Shown piece by piece: positions 1-7,079 of a stretch of 7,778 bases of DNA. The notes under the pieces were generated by a model. It worked only from the letters and a program-made list of their open reading frames with translations, made no database searches and had not been told where the DNA came from. This stretch comes from ANME-2 cluster archaeon (GTDB taxonomy: Archaea > Halobacteriota > Methanosarcinia > Methanosarcinales > Methanogasteraceae): contig PIXW01000147.1 of assembly GCA_003601535.1 (NCBI GenBank), positions 1 to 7,778 of the forward strand, written 5' to 3'. Numbering within the stretch: the stretch's first letter is position 1; every line of letters begins with the position of its first letter. A program made the position numbers and the translations under genes.

Positions 1-874
1 TCTCTGGCACCTTCTGTTTCATGTCATCGTACAGCCCCAGAATATGCGTTGCTTTCTGGCTGTTTTCCTCTGCCTGTTCCACGATAGCACGGAGGAAAAA
101 TGAGATCCACCCGTTCCAGTTCCCATCGCGGGAGATTGCGAGCAGGCGTTCATGATATTCGTCCCGGTTTCGCTCAAGATATGCGCTGATGTAGAACATG
201 GGGTTGGACAGTATTCTCTTGCTGTACATGATCAGAGGAACAAGCATGCGTCCAATACGGCCGTTCCCGTCGCTGAATGGGTGGATCAGTTCAAACTGCG
301 CCTTCAAGATTGCCAGTTGAACCAGAGCGTCCTTTTCCTCGCTGTGAAGATACATCTCCCAATTTGAAAGCGCATCCATAACCATCGGAGGCGGTGGCGG
401 GACAAAGGTCGCCTCTTCAATCGGCGTACCCGGGGGCGCAATGTAATTCTGGGTGCGGCGGATCTCGCCCGGCTCCCGGTCTCTACCTCTGGCACTTGTG
501 AGCAGGATGCGGTGCAGGTCTCTAATCATGTTGGTGCAGAGAGGGCGCTTCTGCAGATAATCAACTGCTGTGTTCATTGCCGTGCGGTAATTTATGATCT
601 CCTGGATGTCTTCATGTTTTTCAGGTGTCAGAGGGGTCTTTGAATCTGCTTCATACTGCAGCACATCCTCTAGAGACGCCTGTGTTCCTTCAATGCGTGA
701 GGAGAGCACCGCTTCCCGTGTCATCAATGGAGAGAGCAGGATGCGGGGATTGACCATACCCCGAAGGATGCCGTCGTACCGTGCAAGTGCAGCGTTTGCT
801 TTGCCGATGTACGAAATATGAGCTATCCAGTCGATCGTTTCCAGCGGCAACGTGTCAGGGGTGTATGGCTCCAT
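1..874 (-). CDS. Fic family protein (probable AMP transferase), 3' end beyond the window
   Basis: An open frame of 291 codons runs from the ATG at 874-872 off the left edge. The N-terminal part (about residues 1-80) resembles the Fic_N domain, and the catalytic Fic motif HPFSDGNGRIGR lies at residues 198-209, with the His, acidic and GNGR positions intact. Fic enzymes normally transfer AMP from ATP to a Ser, Thr or Tyr hydroxyl of a protein. An (S/T)xxxE(G/N) inhibitory helix is visible as SSRIEG at 58-63, so this is a self-inhibited class II Fic with the inhibitory helix N-terminal to the core. Family members of this layout usually run to about 370 residues and end in a winged-helix domain, so roughly 80 residues are probably missing. 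The ATG shares one base with the hsdM stop (TGATG), which implies translational coupling and a role tied to the type I restriction-modification operon. The target protein is unknown. Confidence 0.93.
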   Translation of the reverse strand, partial: MEPYTPDTLPLETIDWIAHISYIGKANAALARYDGILRGMVNPRILLSPLMTREAVLSSRIEGTQASLEDVLQYEADSKTPLTPEKHEDIQEIINYRTAMNTAVDYLQKRPLCTNMIRDLHRILLTSARGRDREPGEIRRTQNYIAPPGTPIEEATFVPPPPPMVMDALSNWEMYLHSEEKDALVQLAILKAQFELIHPFSDGNGRIGRMLVPLIMYSKRILSNPMFYISAYLERNRDEYHERLLAISRDGNWNGWISFFLRAIVEQAEENSQKATHILGLYDDMKQKVPE

Positions 875-2907
875 CACACCATCTCCTCAAGCATGTTGAG
901 AATCTCCTTCTCCAGCGTCCTGATATCCGCTTCGATCTCTTCCAGCGGTCGCGGCGGCTGGTACCTGTAGAAGTAGCGGTTGAAGTTGATCTCATACCCC
1001 ACCCTGCCGACCGCCCCATCCTTATGATCACGCACTTTCTCGTTTACCCATGCATCAGGAACATGAGGTCGAACCTCACGCTCAAAATACTCGTAAACGT
1101 CCTCGCCGAGTGGTACACGCTCATAATCTCGCAGATCCGCATCCGGTTCAGGATGACCTTTCTTATCCATGCAGATATCAGCAGTCTCATCCTGCTCGGA
1201 AAGTGCGTTAAGAATCGCCTTCTTGACCGCTGCCTCGATTTTTACTCCAGCCGCCTTAAAAGCAGAATCAAGCACATCCAAAAAGTCATCGCGGTTCTTA
1301 TAAACCAGATCGCTATCCATCCGAGAGAGCACCGCAATGATTTCATCCTGCTTCCCGCGCCCTTCTGTTTCCGCCTGCACCTTGGCTTCTCCCTTCTTCT
1401 TACTCTTTGCAAGATTCTTAAACGCAGCCTGCTCCCACAATAGCTCTATACGTTCGGCAGATGCCTGAAAGTTCAACCGCAGCGGTCGCTCAACAGTGAT
1501 CTTGCGGTAGCCGAAATCCGAGCCATCAAAGATTTTAACGTACTCTCCTTCTTCAAATGCGGTGAAAAGTTCTGTTATCTCTTTTATCTGGTCAGGAGAT
1601 ATCTCATTGCGTTTGTCGCCAAGACTCTTCCTCATCTTGACATAGAAATCCACGGCATGTATCAACTGCACCTTTCCCTTACGTCTCTCTTCTTTGTGGT
1701 TCGTCAGGATCCAGATATAGGTGTTAATTCCCGTGTTATAGAATAACTGGTCAGGTAAAGCAACAATCGCCTCAAGCCAGTCATTTTCGATAATCCAGCG
1801 GCGGATCTCACTCTCACCAGAGCCTGCGTCTCCTGTGAATAGCGGCGAGCCGTTCATGACAATAGCAATCCGGCTGCCGCCGGCATCTGGCTTCTTCATC
1901 TTGGAGATCTTATGCTGGAGGAATAGCATCTGACCATCGCTTATGCGTGGCGTGCCTGCTCCAAATCGTCCGGCATACCCGCGTTCAGCCTCTTCCATGA
2001 TGAAGTTCTTATCCTTCTTCCAGTCCTTGCCGTACGGCGGATTTGAGAGCATGTAGTCAAAAGTGTCATTGGGATGTCCATCACGAGAGAAACAGGAGTC
2101 AGGTTTGATATTGTCCGCATCCTTATCATCGCCCTTTATGAGCAGGTCGGATTTGCAGATAGCAAAGGTCTCGTCATTCACCTCCTGTCCGAAGAGTTTG
2201 ATGTCAGCATTGGGGTTGATATGCTCAAGAATATGCTCTTTTGCAATGGAGAGCATCCCACCGGTCCCGCATGCCGGGTCATAGACTGTTCTGATAATAT
2301 GGTTCTTCGCAAGTACCTCTTCGTCCTGACTGAAAAGAAGGTTGACCATCAGCCTGATGACCTCTCTGGGTGTAAAATGTTCACCCGGATTCTCGTTCAT
2401 CTGCTCGTTGAACTTCCGGATCAACTCCTCAAAGATGTATCCCATCTCGTGGTTGCTGACTACATCCGGATGGAGATCGATACTGCAAAACTTCTGTATT
2501 AAAAGGAAGAGCAGGTCCTTTTCATCGAGCGTGTCGATAGTCCCGCGGAGTTTGAACTTCTCGATGATCTCACGCATGTTATCTGAAAAGCCGTTGATGT
2601 ATGATCTGAGATTCTTTCCGATATTCTTTGGGTCGTCGAGGAGTTTCTCAAAGTCATAAGGTGAAACGTTGTAGAAACTGTATCCTGAAGCATGGCGCAA
2701 CTGACCATCAGGATGTTCGATCTCTCCTTTTAGCATCTCGTAGCGATCCAGGACCCTGGATTTCGTGGGCGCTAAAACACAGTCCAGACGTCTCAATACG
2801 GTAAAAGGGAGGATCACATCAGGATATTTGCTCCGTTTGAAGTCATCGCGCAGTACTTCATCAGCTACCGACCAGATGAAGTTTATCTTTTCAGAGAAGT
2901 TGTTCAT
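874..2907 (-). CDS. hsdM: Type I restriction-modification system, DNA methylase subunit HsdM (N6-adenine)
   Basis: The 677-residue protein is the modification subunit that transfers a methyl group from S-adenosylmethionine to adenine N6, with specificity supplied by HsdS. Residues about 1-140 form the HsdM N-terminal helical domain. The methylase core follows, with GEHFTPREV at 175-183, the SAM-binding motif DPACGTGGM at 210-218 and catalytic NPPYGKDW at 289-296. After about residue 480 comes a long C-terminal extension with a Lys/Glu-rich linker (about 499-522) and an end containing YEINFNRYFYRY at 638-649; the subunit is longer than the roughly 500-residue classical HsdM but fits a known long subgroup. 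Two in-frame ATGs exist, at 2913 and 2907. A GAGGA sequence directly abuts the first, leaving no spacer, but sits 6 nt from the second, so 2907 is preferred. hsdS and hsdR are not in the window. The stop overlaps the fic start. All core motifs are intact. Confidence 0.96.
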   Translation of the reverse strand: MNNFSEKINFIWSVADEVLRDDFKRSKYPDVILPFTVLRRLDCVLAPTKSRVLDRYEMLKGEIEHPDGQLRHASGYSFYNVSPYDFEKLLDDPKNIGKNLRSYINGFSDNMREIIEKFKLRGTIDTLDEKDLLFLLIQKFCSIDLHPDVVSNHEMGYIFEELIRKFNEQMNENPGEHFTPREVIRLMVNLLFSQDEEVLAKNHIIRTVYDPACGTGGMLSIAKEHILEHINPNADIKLFGQEVNDETFAICKSDLLIKGDDKDADNIKPDSCFSRDGHPNDTFDYMLSNPPYGKDWKKDKNFIMEEAERGYAGRFGAGTPRISDGQMLFLQHKISKMKKPDAGGSRIAIVMNGSPLFTGDAGSGESEIRRWIIENDWLEAIVALPDQLFYNTGINTYIWILTNHKEERRKGKVQLIHAVDFYVKMRKSLGDKRNEISPDQIKEITELFTAFEEGEYVKIFDGSDFGYRKITVERPLRLNFQASAERIELLWEQAAFKNLAKSKKKGEAKVQAETEGRGKQDEIIAVLSRMDSDLVYKNRDDFLDVLDSAFKAAGVKIEAAVKKAILNALSEQDETADICMDKKGHPEPDADLRDYERVPLGEDVYEYFEREVRPHVPDAWVNEKVRDHKDGAVGRVGYEINFNRYFYRYQPPRPLEEIEADIRTLEKEILNMLEEMV

Positions 2908-2950
2908 TTCCATTCCTCAGATCGAATTGAAGACTTCGAAAGCGTAACAT

Positions 2951-2959
2951 CGTATATTG
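2951..2959 (-). promoter_or_regulatory. Possible TATA box for hsdM-fic
   Basis: On the minus strand the AT-rich element CAATATACG lies about 45 to 50 bp upstream of the chosen hsdM ATG. Archaeal transcription starts about 25 bp downstream of the TATA centre, which would give a leader of roughly 20 nt containing the GAGGA ribosome binding site. The match to a TATA consensus is fair, not strong, so read-through from the upstream hydrolase gene is also possible. Confidence 0.4.
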
Positions 2960-2965
2960 GCTCAC

Positions 2966-2989
2966 GGTCACGGGAGCGCATCCGTGACC
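2966..2989. repeat. Perfect 8-bp inverted repeat between the hydrolase gene and hsdM
   Basis: GGTCACGG at 2966-2973 and CCGTGACC at 2982-2989 are exact reverse complements separated by 8 bases. On the minus strand the hairpin follows the hydrolase stop by about 20 bases and precedes the TATA-like element of hsdM by about 7. No T-run follows it on that strand, which argues against a classical terminator. It could be an operator for the restriction-modification genes, or an RNA structure at the end of the upstream transcript. The symmetry is seen; the role is inferred. Confidence 0.5.
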
Positions 2990-3008
2990 ATTCGCACACT
3001 GCTCCTCA

Positions 3009-4265
3009 TCACGTCCCCATCGTCCACGAATGGAGATACTCATCCTGCTCTGCTGTTAATTTATCGATTTTTATCCCCATCGCATCCAGTTTCAGACTTG
3101 CGACCTCCTCATCAATCTCAGATGGCACAGAATAAACCTGCTTATCCAGTTTATTCCCATGTTCCACGATGTACCGGACAGAGAGTGCCTGATTCGCAAA
3201 ACTCATATCCATGACCTCTGGCGGATGACCGAATGCTGATGCAAGATTGACCAGCCTCCCTTCTGCAAGCACATAGATGCGGTTGCCGTTTGCGAGCACA
3301 TACTCCATCACATCCTCCTTCATCTCATTGATCCCGACCGCAATCGATGACAATTCCGGAAGATCGAGTTCGACATTGAAATGCCCTGAGTTTGCAACGA
3401 TCGCCTGATCATGCATCATCTCAAAATGCTCCTTTCTGATGACTGACGTATCGCCTGTTACCGTTATGAACAGATCGCCGATTCTTGCAGCATCCGCGAT
3501 CGGCATCACCCGGTACCCGTCCATCGCAGCCTCCAGTGCCTTTCTCGGATTCACCTCGACCACTACTACGTTTGCGCCGAGCCCTTTTGCTCGCATCGAG
3601 ACGCCCCTCCCGCACCAGCCGTATCCGACAACCACAACGGTCTTTCCTGCGAAGAGTACGTTCGTTGCATTCATAATTCCGTGGAGGGTGCTCTGACCTG
3701 TGCCGTACCGGTTATCGAACATCATCTTGGTATCAGCGTCATTGACCGCTATCACAGGATATGCAAGTGCACCATCAGCTGCCATTGCGCGCAGTCTGAT
3801 CACCCCGGTAGTGGTCTCTTCACAGCCGCCGATGACACCCGGGAGTAGTTCCGTATGCTCACTGTGCAGGAGTGCGATGGTGTCCGCACCATCATCGAGC
3901 GTGACATGCGGACCGATCTTGATCGCTTCCTCGAGGCATTCATAGTACTCCTTCTCATCTTCTCCCCTGACTGCGAATACGTGCAATCCCTCGGACGCGA
4001 GTGCCGCTGCAACATCATCCTGTGTGCTGAGCGGATTCGATGCAGTGAGTGCAATATTTGCGCCCCCTGCCCTGAGCGCCGTGATCAAATTAGCGGTCTC
4101 AACGGTCACATGCAAACATGCAACGATGTTTATGCCTTCAAGCGGACGTTCCTTCTCGAATCGTTCCCTGATGCTCTGAAGCACAGGCATGTGCCTGCGT
4201 GCCCATTCGATTCTCTGTTTCCCATCTTCTGCAAGGGTTATATCCTTTATGATGTGTGGTTTCAT
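3009..4265 (-). CDS. ahcY: Adenosylhomocysteinase / S-inosylhomocysteine hydrolase, archaeal type
   Basis: This 418-residue NAD-dependent cytosolic enzyme reversibly splits S-adenosylhomocysteine into adenosine and homocysteine, removing the inhibitory product of SAM-dependent methylation. Substrate-site landmarks are present: DDGAD at 124-128, GGCEETTTG at 146-154 and [18 protein letters not shown] at 175-192, which includes the expected Lys180, Asp184 and Asn185. The NAD-binding GYGWCGRG follows at 214-221, and [14 protein letters not shown] lies at 346-359. The protein ends in HSWTMGT and lacks the C-terminal Lys/Tyr arm (KPDHYRY-like) with which bacterial and eukaryotic enzymes contact NAD across the dimer, as is usual for short archaeal homologues. 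The Methanocaldococcus homologue prefers S-inosylhomocysteine, so that substrate is a real alternative. A GGAGA ribosome binding site sits 5 nt before the ATG. The gene is complete and has the GC-richer composition of its left-hand neighbours. Confidence 0.96.
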   Translation of the reverse strand: MKPHIIKDITLAEDGKQRIEWARRHMPVLQSIRERFEKERPLEGINIVACLHVTVETANLITALRAGGANIALTASNPLSTQDDVAAALASEGLHVFAVRGEDEKEYYECLEEAIKIGPHVTLDDGADTIALLHSEHTELLPGVIGGCEETTTGVIRLRAMAADGALAYPVIAVNDADTKMMFDNRYGTGQSTLHGIMNATNVLFAGKTVVVVGYGWCGRGVSMRAKGLGANVVVVEVNPRKALEAAMDGYRVMPIADAARIGDLFITVTGDTSVIRKEHFEMMHDQAIVANSGHFNVELDLPELSSIAVGINEMKEDVMEYVLANGNRIYVLAEGRLVNLASAFGHPPEVMDMSFANQALSVRYIVEHGNKLDKQVYSVPSEIDEEVASLKLDAMGIKIDKLTAEQDEYLHSWTMGT

Positions 4266-4287
4266 GGTGTTCTCCTGTAATCCGGTA

Positions 4288-4317
4288 TCAATGTTGAACG
4301 CGAATGATCTGTTTCAT
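4288..4317 (-). other. Possible 9-codon leader ORF ahead of the hydrolase gene
   Basis: ATG at 4317 opens MKQIIRVQH followed by TGA, ending 22 nt before the hydrolase ATG. An AGGAGAG sequence (4329-4323) precedes it by 5 nt, as good a ribosome binding site as that of the hydrolase itself. It could be a leader peptide coupling or tuning hydrolase translation. However, the best TATA-like element would place the transcript start almost on this ATG, in which case the ribosome binding site would not be transcribed. Its reality is uncertain. Confidence 0.22.
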
Positions 4318-4338
4318 CGCTACTCTCCTAATTGCGCT

Positions 4339-4350
4339 CTATTATTCTTA
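4339..4350 (-). promoter_or_regulatory. Weak TATA-like element for the hydrolase gene
   Basis: The minus strand reads TTAAGAATAATAG-like sequence here, the most AT-rich stretch near the hydrolase start. A start site about 25 bp downstream would fall near 4317-4320, giving a leader of about 50 nt with the GGAGA ribosome binding site. The match to the archaeal consensus is weak. Confidence 0.3.
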
Positions 4351-4416
4351 ACGTTCCGCCCACAAGTGCCAGCCGGAATCGTGCTCGTTGCAGCCACCGT
4401 TGCAGGTGTCTGACAT
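4348..4416 (-). CDS. Possible 22-residue Cys-containing small protein
   Basis: The frame starts at ATG 4416 and reads MSDTCNGGCNEHDSGWHLWA plus two residues before TAA. It contains a CxxxC pair (Cys5, Cys9), two His and two Trp. An AGGAGG sequence (4431-4426) lies 9 nt upstream, a near-ideal ribosome binding site. Archaea encode many very small Cys-containing proteins, so this could be real, or a leader peptide for the hydrolase gene. No recognisable family and no clear promoter support it, and a frame this short can arise by chance. Confidence 0.2.
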   Translation of the reverse strand: MSDTCNGGCNEHDSGWHLWAER

Positions 4417-4535
4417 CGCCGGAATCCTCCTTCTGCTCCGGCGCACAGTAATCCACGTCTTCGATTCGAGTATCGTTAAGGGGGAACTTATGTTGCGTGA
4501 CCGGGGTGTTGTGCGACGCAGCAAGAAACAGAAAG

Positions 4536-4545
4536 CTTTATATAC
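4536..4545 (+). promoter_or_regulatory. TATA box of the DUF2178-ABC-XRE operon
   Basis: CTTTATATAC at 4536-4545 is a close match to the archaeal TATA box, and the purine-rich GAAAG just upstream (4531-4535) fits a TFB recognition element. Transcription would start about 25 bp downstream, near 4563-4570, leaving a leader of roughly 20 to 28 nt before the ATG at 4591. It is the best promoter in the window. Confidence 0.75.
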
Positions 4546-4548
4546 TAA

Positions 4549-4568
4549 ATGTAACTATTACTTTACAT
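4549..4568. promoter_or_regulatory. Inverted repeat over the predicted start site, probable operator
   Basis: ATGTAA at 4549-4554 and TTACAT at 4563-4568 are perfect reverse complements with an 8-base spacer, and a nested GTAA-CTA-TTAC occurs at 4551-4561. The element begins four bases after the TATA box and covers the predicted transcription start, where a bound protein would block the polymerase. TGTAA/TTACA half-sites suit a small dimeric HTH regulator, and the operon's last gene encodes one, so autorepression is the natural inference. No binding evidence is available. Confidence 0.5.
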
Positions 4569-4576
4569 AAAGACAT

Positions 4577-4582
4577 GGAGGT
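4577..4582 (+). promoter_or_regulatory. Ribosome binding site GGAGGT
   Basis: GGAGGT lies 8 nt before the ATG at 4591, a strong Shine-Dalgarno match that fixes the start of the first operon gene. Confidence 0.8.
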
Positions 4583-4590
4583 ATTACAAA

Positions 4591-4989
4591 ATGTCTGATA
4601 ACAGAAACAAGAAAAGAATCTACACAATCTGGCGTGTGACAGCGTACGTGATCGCAGTCGGCAGCGTGACGGCGGGGGTGCTCACATCGAATGCGATCAT
4701 CGGAGCAATCGGCGTTGGCATCGGGATCGTCATACTGATCAGCGCGAGACAGAGGTACAGAGTCGTGACACACGACGAACGAACAATAGAAATCAGCAGA
4801 AGGGCAGCGAGTGCCGCATTCAGCGTATTTGTGATCGGGCTGCTGGCACTCTACATGCTGAACCGCTTTGTCCATCCAGTAATCGGGGCGATGAGTGCAG
4901 AGGCAGCTGGTGATTGGCTCGGGATTCTGCCGATTTTGATGCTGTACTGCCATCTCGGGTTCTATGCATACTACAGATGGAGGATGTGA
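4591..4989 (+). CDS. DUF2178-like integral membrane protein
   Basis: The 132-residue protein is almost entirely membrane-embedded, with predicted helices at about 14-32, 34-51, 73-91 and 108-127. Between helices 2 and 3 lies a charged cytoplasmic loop with HDERTIEISRRAA at about 61-73. A DERxxEIxxKA-type segment at this place is the hallmark of small archaeal and Gram-positive DUF2178-like membrane proteins, which often adjoin a small XRE regulator. No biochemical role is established for them. The ATG is supported by GGAGGT 8 nt upstream and a good promoter. Its composition is GC-rich (38 of 60 bases in the line at 4621), in sharp contrast to the next two genes. Its last codons contain the GGAGG that probably serves the following ATPase gene. 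It might sense or modulate the co-encoded transporter, but that is a guess from position. Confidence 0.85.
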   Translation: MSDNRNKKRIYTIWRVTAYVIAVGSVTAGVLTSNAIIGAIGVGIGIVILISARQRYRVVTHDERTIEISRRAASAAFSVFVIGLLALYMLNRFVHPVIGAMSAEAAGDWLGILPILMLYCHLGFYAYYRWRM

Positions 4990-4994
4990 AAACA

Positions 4995-5885
4995 ATGGAA
5001 AAAAAGGTGACATTAGAAGTTGAAAATCTCACGAAAAGTTTTGATAGCAAGAAAGTTCTTGATAATATCTTTTTCTCTGTGAAAAAAGACGAAGTTTTCG
5101 GTCTCTTGGGTCCAAACGGCGCTGGAAAGACGACAATGATCAGAGTAATTCTTGATATCCTAAAACCCGACGCTGGAGAAATAAAAATATTTGGCAAAAG
5201 TTTTTCAGAGAAGATAAAGGAAAGAATTGGTTATCTTCCAGAGGAGAGCGGTCTGTATAAGAAGCTAAAAGTTTTTGATTGTATCAAATACTTTGCCAGT
5301 TTGAAAGGAATGGAAAACATCGATTCAAAAATAGACTATTGGTTAAAGAAACTGAATCTTCAGGAATATAAAAACAAAAATGTCCAGGAACTTAGCAAGG
5401 GCATGCAGAGGCAGTTACAGTTCATAATCTCGACAATCCACAATCCGGATATTCTGATTTTGGATGAACCGTTCTATGGATTAGACCCCATAAACAAAAA
5501 ATTGATTAAAGATACTCTTCTTGAACTGAAAAACAAAGGTATGACTATTATTATGAGCACCCATCAGATGGATGAGGTGGAAAGGATGTGTGATAGGATT
5601 TTGATGATAAATAAAGGCAGAAAAGTGCTATATGGGAATCTAAACGAGATTAAAAGCAAACATGGATTTTCAATAATGGTTGAATATGAAGGAAAACTTC
5701 CAAAACCTGAAGGCATCAAAAAGGCAAATGATTATGGAAACTATGCAGAGTTAATATTGGAAAAAAATGCAAACACGCAGACTATCCTGAAAAGTTTAGC
5801 CGAAAAGGTAGAACTCAAAAAATTTGAGGTAAAAACCCCTTCATTAAATGAAATATTTATCGAGGTAGTGGAAAATGAAAAATAA
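4995..5885 (+). CDS. ABC-2 type transporter ATP-binding protein (NatA-like)
   Basis: The 296-residue protein is the ATPase of an exporter of the NatA/CcmA type. Its nucleotide-binding domain has Walker A GPNGAGKTT at 39-47, a Q-loop region LPEESGLY at 81-88 in the PEExGLY form typical of this subfamily, signature LSKGMQRQ at 133-140, Walker B ILILDEP at 153-159, D-loop GLDP at 162-165 and the switch His in STH at 188-190. A DUF4162-type C-terminal domain follows, ending in SLNEIFIEVV (about 283-292). ATG 4995 is chosen because the protein then begins directly at the conserved first strand, and GGAGG (4979-4983) lies 11 nt upstream inside the preceding gene. In-frame ATG 4977 and GTG 4986 are alternatives, while a much longer upstream extension would overlap the membrane protein gene. 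The gene is strongly AT-rich, suggesting a different origin from the gene before it. The substrate cannot be told from sequence. Confidence 0.96.
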   Translation: MEKKVTLEVENLTKSFDSKKVLDNIFFSVKKDEVFGLLGPNGAGKTTMIRVILDILKPDAGEIKIFGKSFSEKIKERIGYLPEESGLYKKLKVFDCIKYFASLKGMENIDSKIDYWLKKLNLQEYKNKNVQELSKGMQRQLQFIISTIHNPDILILDEPFYGLDPINKKLIKDTLLELKNKGMTIIMSTHQMDEVERMCDRILMINKGRKVLYGNLNEIKSKHGFSIMVEYEGKLPKPEGIKKANDYGNYAELILEKNANTQTILKSLAEKVELKKFEVKTPSLNEIFIEVVENEK

Positions 5886-7068
5886 AAGTTTGATAGTCGC
5901 GAAATACGAATTTCTGAAAACCGTCAAAAGAAAGGGGTTTTTGTTTGCTGCATTACTCCTACCTCTGCTTATAATGCTTCCGTTGATGTTTACAATGCAG
6001 TATCTCCCATCATTAATTCCAGAAACTGCTAATGAAAAAATCGGATTTATAGATTACGCGGGTTTTTTGGAACCAGAGCAAAAATTTGTAGAATATAGGG
6101 ATATTGAAGCAGCAAAACAGGCATTGATATATGATAATATATCTTCATTTTTTGTTGTCCGGAAGGATTATTTTAACACAAGCAGGATCACAATTTATTC
6201 AAAAGATGGATCTTTCTTTAGCTCGACTCCAACAAAGACCCTAAAAGACTTTCTGATGAAAAATATACTAAGATACGGAAATGTTAGTGGTGAAATTGCT
6301 GAAAAAATTAAAAATCCTATGGCAGTAGAAAAGGTAACAATAGATGAACAGGGCAATATTAAAGAGAAGAAATCAGGAACAGGTGGATTTTTACTGCCTT
6401 ATGCTCTCGCTATGTTGCTAATACTCAGCATTATGACTTCGTCGGGATATTTGATGCAGGGAATCGTAGAAGAAAAGGAAAGCAAAACAGGAGAACTTTT
6501 GTTATCATCTATATCAGCAGACCAATTGCTCAAAGGAAAAATTCTTGGATATGGAAGTGTTGGTTTACTTCAAATTGGTATCTGGATTCTTGTTGGTCTT
6601 ATTATGATATTTAATAGTCCTCTTGGTGGTTTGTTTGCTGGAATAGAAATATCCTGGATATTTGGTCTTGCAATCGTTTATTTTATTCTTGGATATTTTT
6701 TATTTGCAGTTTCTATAGCATGTGCTGCATCTGTTTCTACATCAGCAAAAGAGGCACAACAAACCTCAATGATATTCACCATGTTTGCAATTGTTCCAAT
6801 GATGCTTGCGCAATTTATAATTATGGCTCCAAATTCGATCGTTGCTAAAATTTTTACATATTTTCCATATACCTCACCATTTATTACAATGATGAGATTG
6901 CCATTAGTTGAGATATCATTTTATGAGATTGCTCTCAGTATTGCAATTTTGATAATCTCGATTGGTATAATTACAAAACTTTCAGGAAGAATTTTCAGGA
7001 TGGGAATGTTGATGTATGGAAAAAGGGCGAGTCTGAGAGATATAATGGGGTTTTTGAAGGAAAAATAA
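5875..7068 (+). CDS. ABC-2 type transporter permease (NatB-like)
   Basis: The 397-residue protein is the membrane partner of the preceding ATPase, whose 3' end it overlaps by 11 nt, a sign of coupled translation. Its layout is that of the ABC2_membrane_3/NatB family: one N-terminal helix (about 21-43), a large external domain (about 44-170), then five more helices near 171-194, 222-245, 258-282, 296-318 and 349-368. The conserved cytoplasmic segment VEEKESKTGELLLSSIS (198-214), which docks the ATPase, and FPYTSPFITMMRL (330-342) are both clear. NatAB-type pumps export sodium ions or toxic compounds in bacteria, but the substrate here is unknown. The gene is the most AT-rich part of the window (16 G or C in the 60 bases from 6841). 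It is complete, with no frameshift. Confidence 0.95.
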   Translation: MKNKSLIVAKYEFLKTVKRKGFLFAALLLPLLIMLPLMFTMQYLPSLIPETANEKIGFIDYAGFLEPEQKFVEYRDIEAAKQALIYDNISSFFVVRKDYFNTSRITIYSKDGSFFSSTPTKTLKDFLMKNILRYGNVSGEIAEKIKNPMAVEKVTIDEQGNIKEKKSGTGGFLLPYALAMLLILSIMTSSGYLMQGIVEEKESKTGELLLSSISADQLLKGKILGYGSVGLLQIGIWILVGLIMIFNSPLGGLFAGIEISWIFGLAIVYFILGYFLFAVSIACAASVSTSAKEAQQTSMIFTMFAIVPMMLAQFIIMAPNSIVAKIFTYFPYTSPFITMMRLPLVEISFYEIALSIAILIISIGIITKLSGRIFRMGMLMYGKRASLRDIMGFLKEK

Positions 7069-7079
7069 AAAGGCTTCAA

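Larger units (their letters stand above)
4266..4590. other. 325-bp divergent intergenic region
   Basis: This gap separates the minus-strand hydrolase gene from the plus-strand ABC operon. Its right third holds the operon promoter, inverted repeat and ribosome binding site. Its left part holds, on the minus strand, a weak AT-rich promoter candidate and two very short open frames with good ribosome binding sites. Longer open stretches on either strand here have no homology that I recognise. Confidence 0.7.

Noticed and set aside
781..1443. A 220-codon plus-strand open frame opposite the 3' part of hsdM
   Set aside because: It lies antisense to hsdM, whose frame has intact methylase motifs, and its translation is Leu/Ile/Arg-rich with no domain; it is a shadow.
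3855..4280. Plus-strand 141-codon frame opposite the hydrolase gene
   Set aside because: Antisense to a clear enzyme gene and Cys-rich without motif spacing; a shadow.
4389..4590. SAM/SAH riboswitch upstream of the hydrolase or operon
   Set aside because: No recognisable conserved riboswitch core or long stem arrangement was found by eye on either strand.
4914..4994. Long N-terminal extension of the ABC ATPase starting at 4914
   Set aside because: It would overlap the membrane protein gene by 76 bases, has no ribosome binding site, and adds residues before the conserved first strand; ATG 4995 fits the family.
4558..5013. A 151-codon minus-strand open frame across the membrane protein gene
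   Set aside because: It is antisense to a gene with a strong promoter, ribosome binding site and coherent transmembrane pattern. Its Cys/His/Asp-rich composition is a codon artefact.
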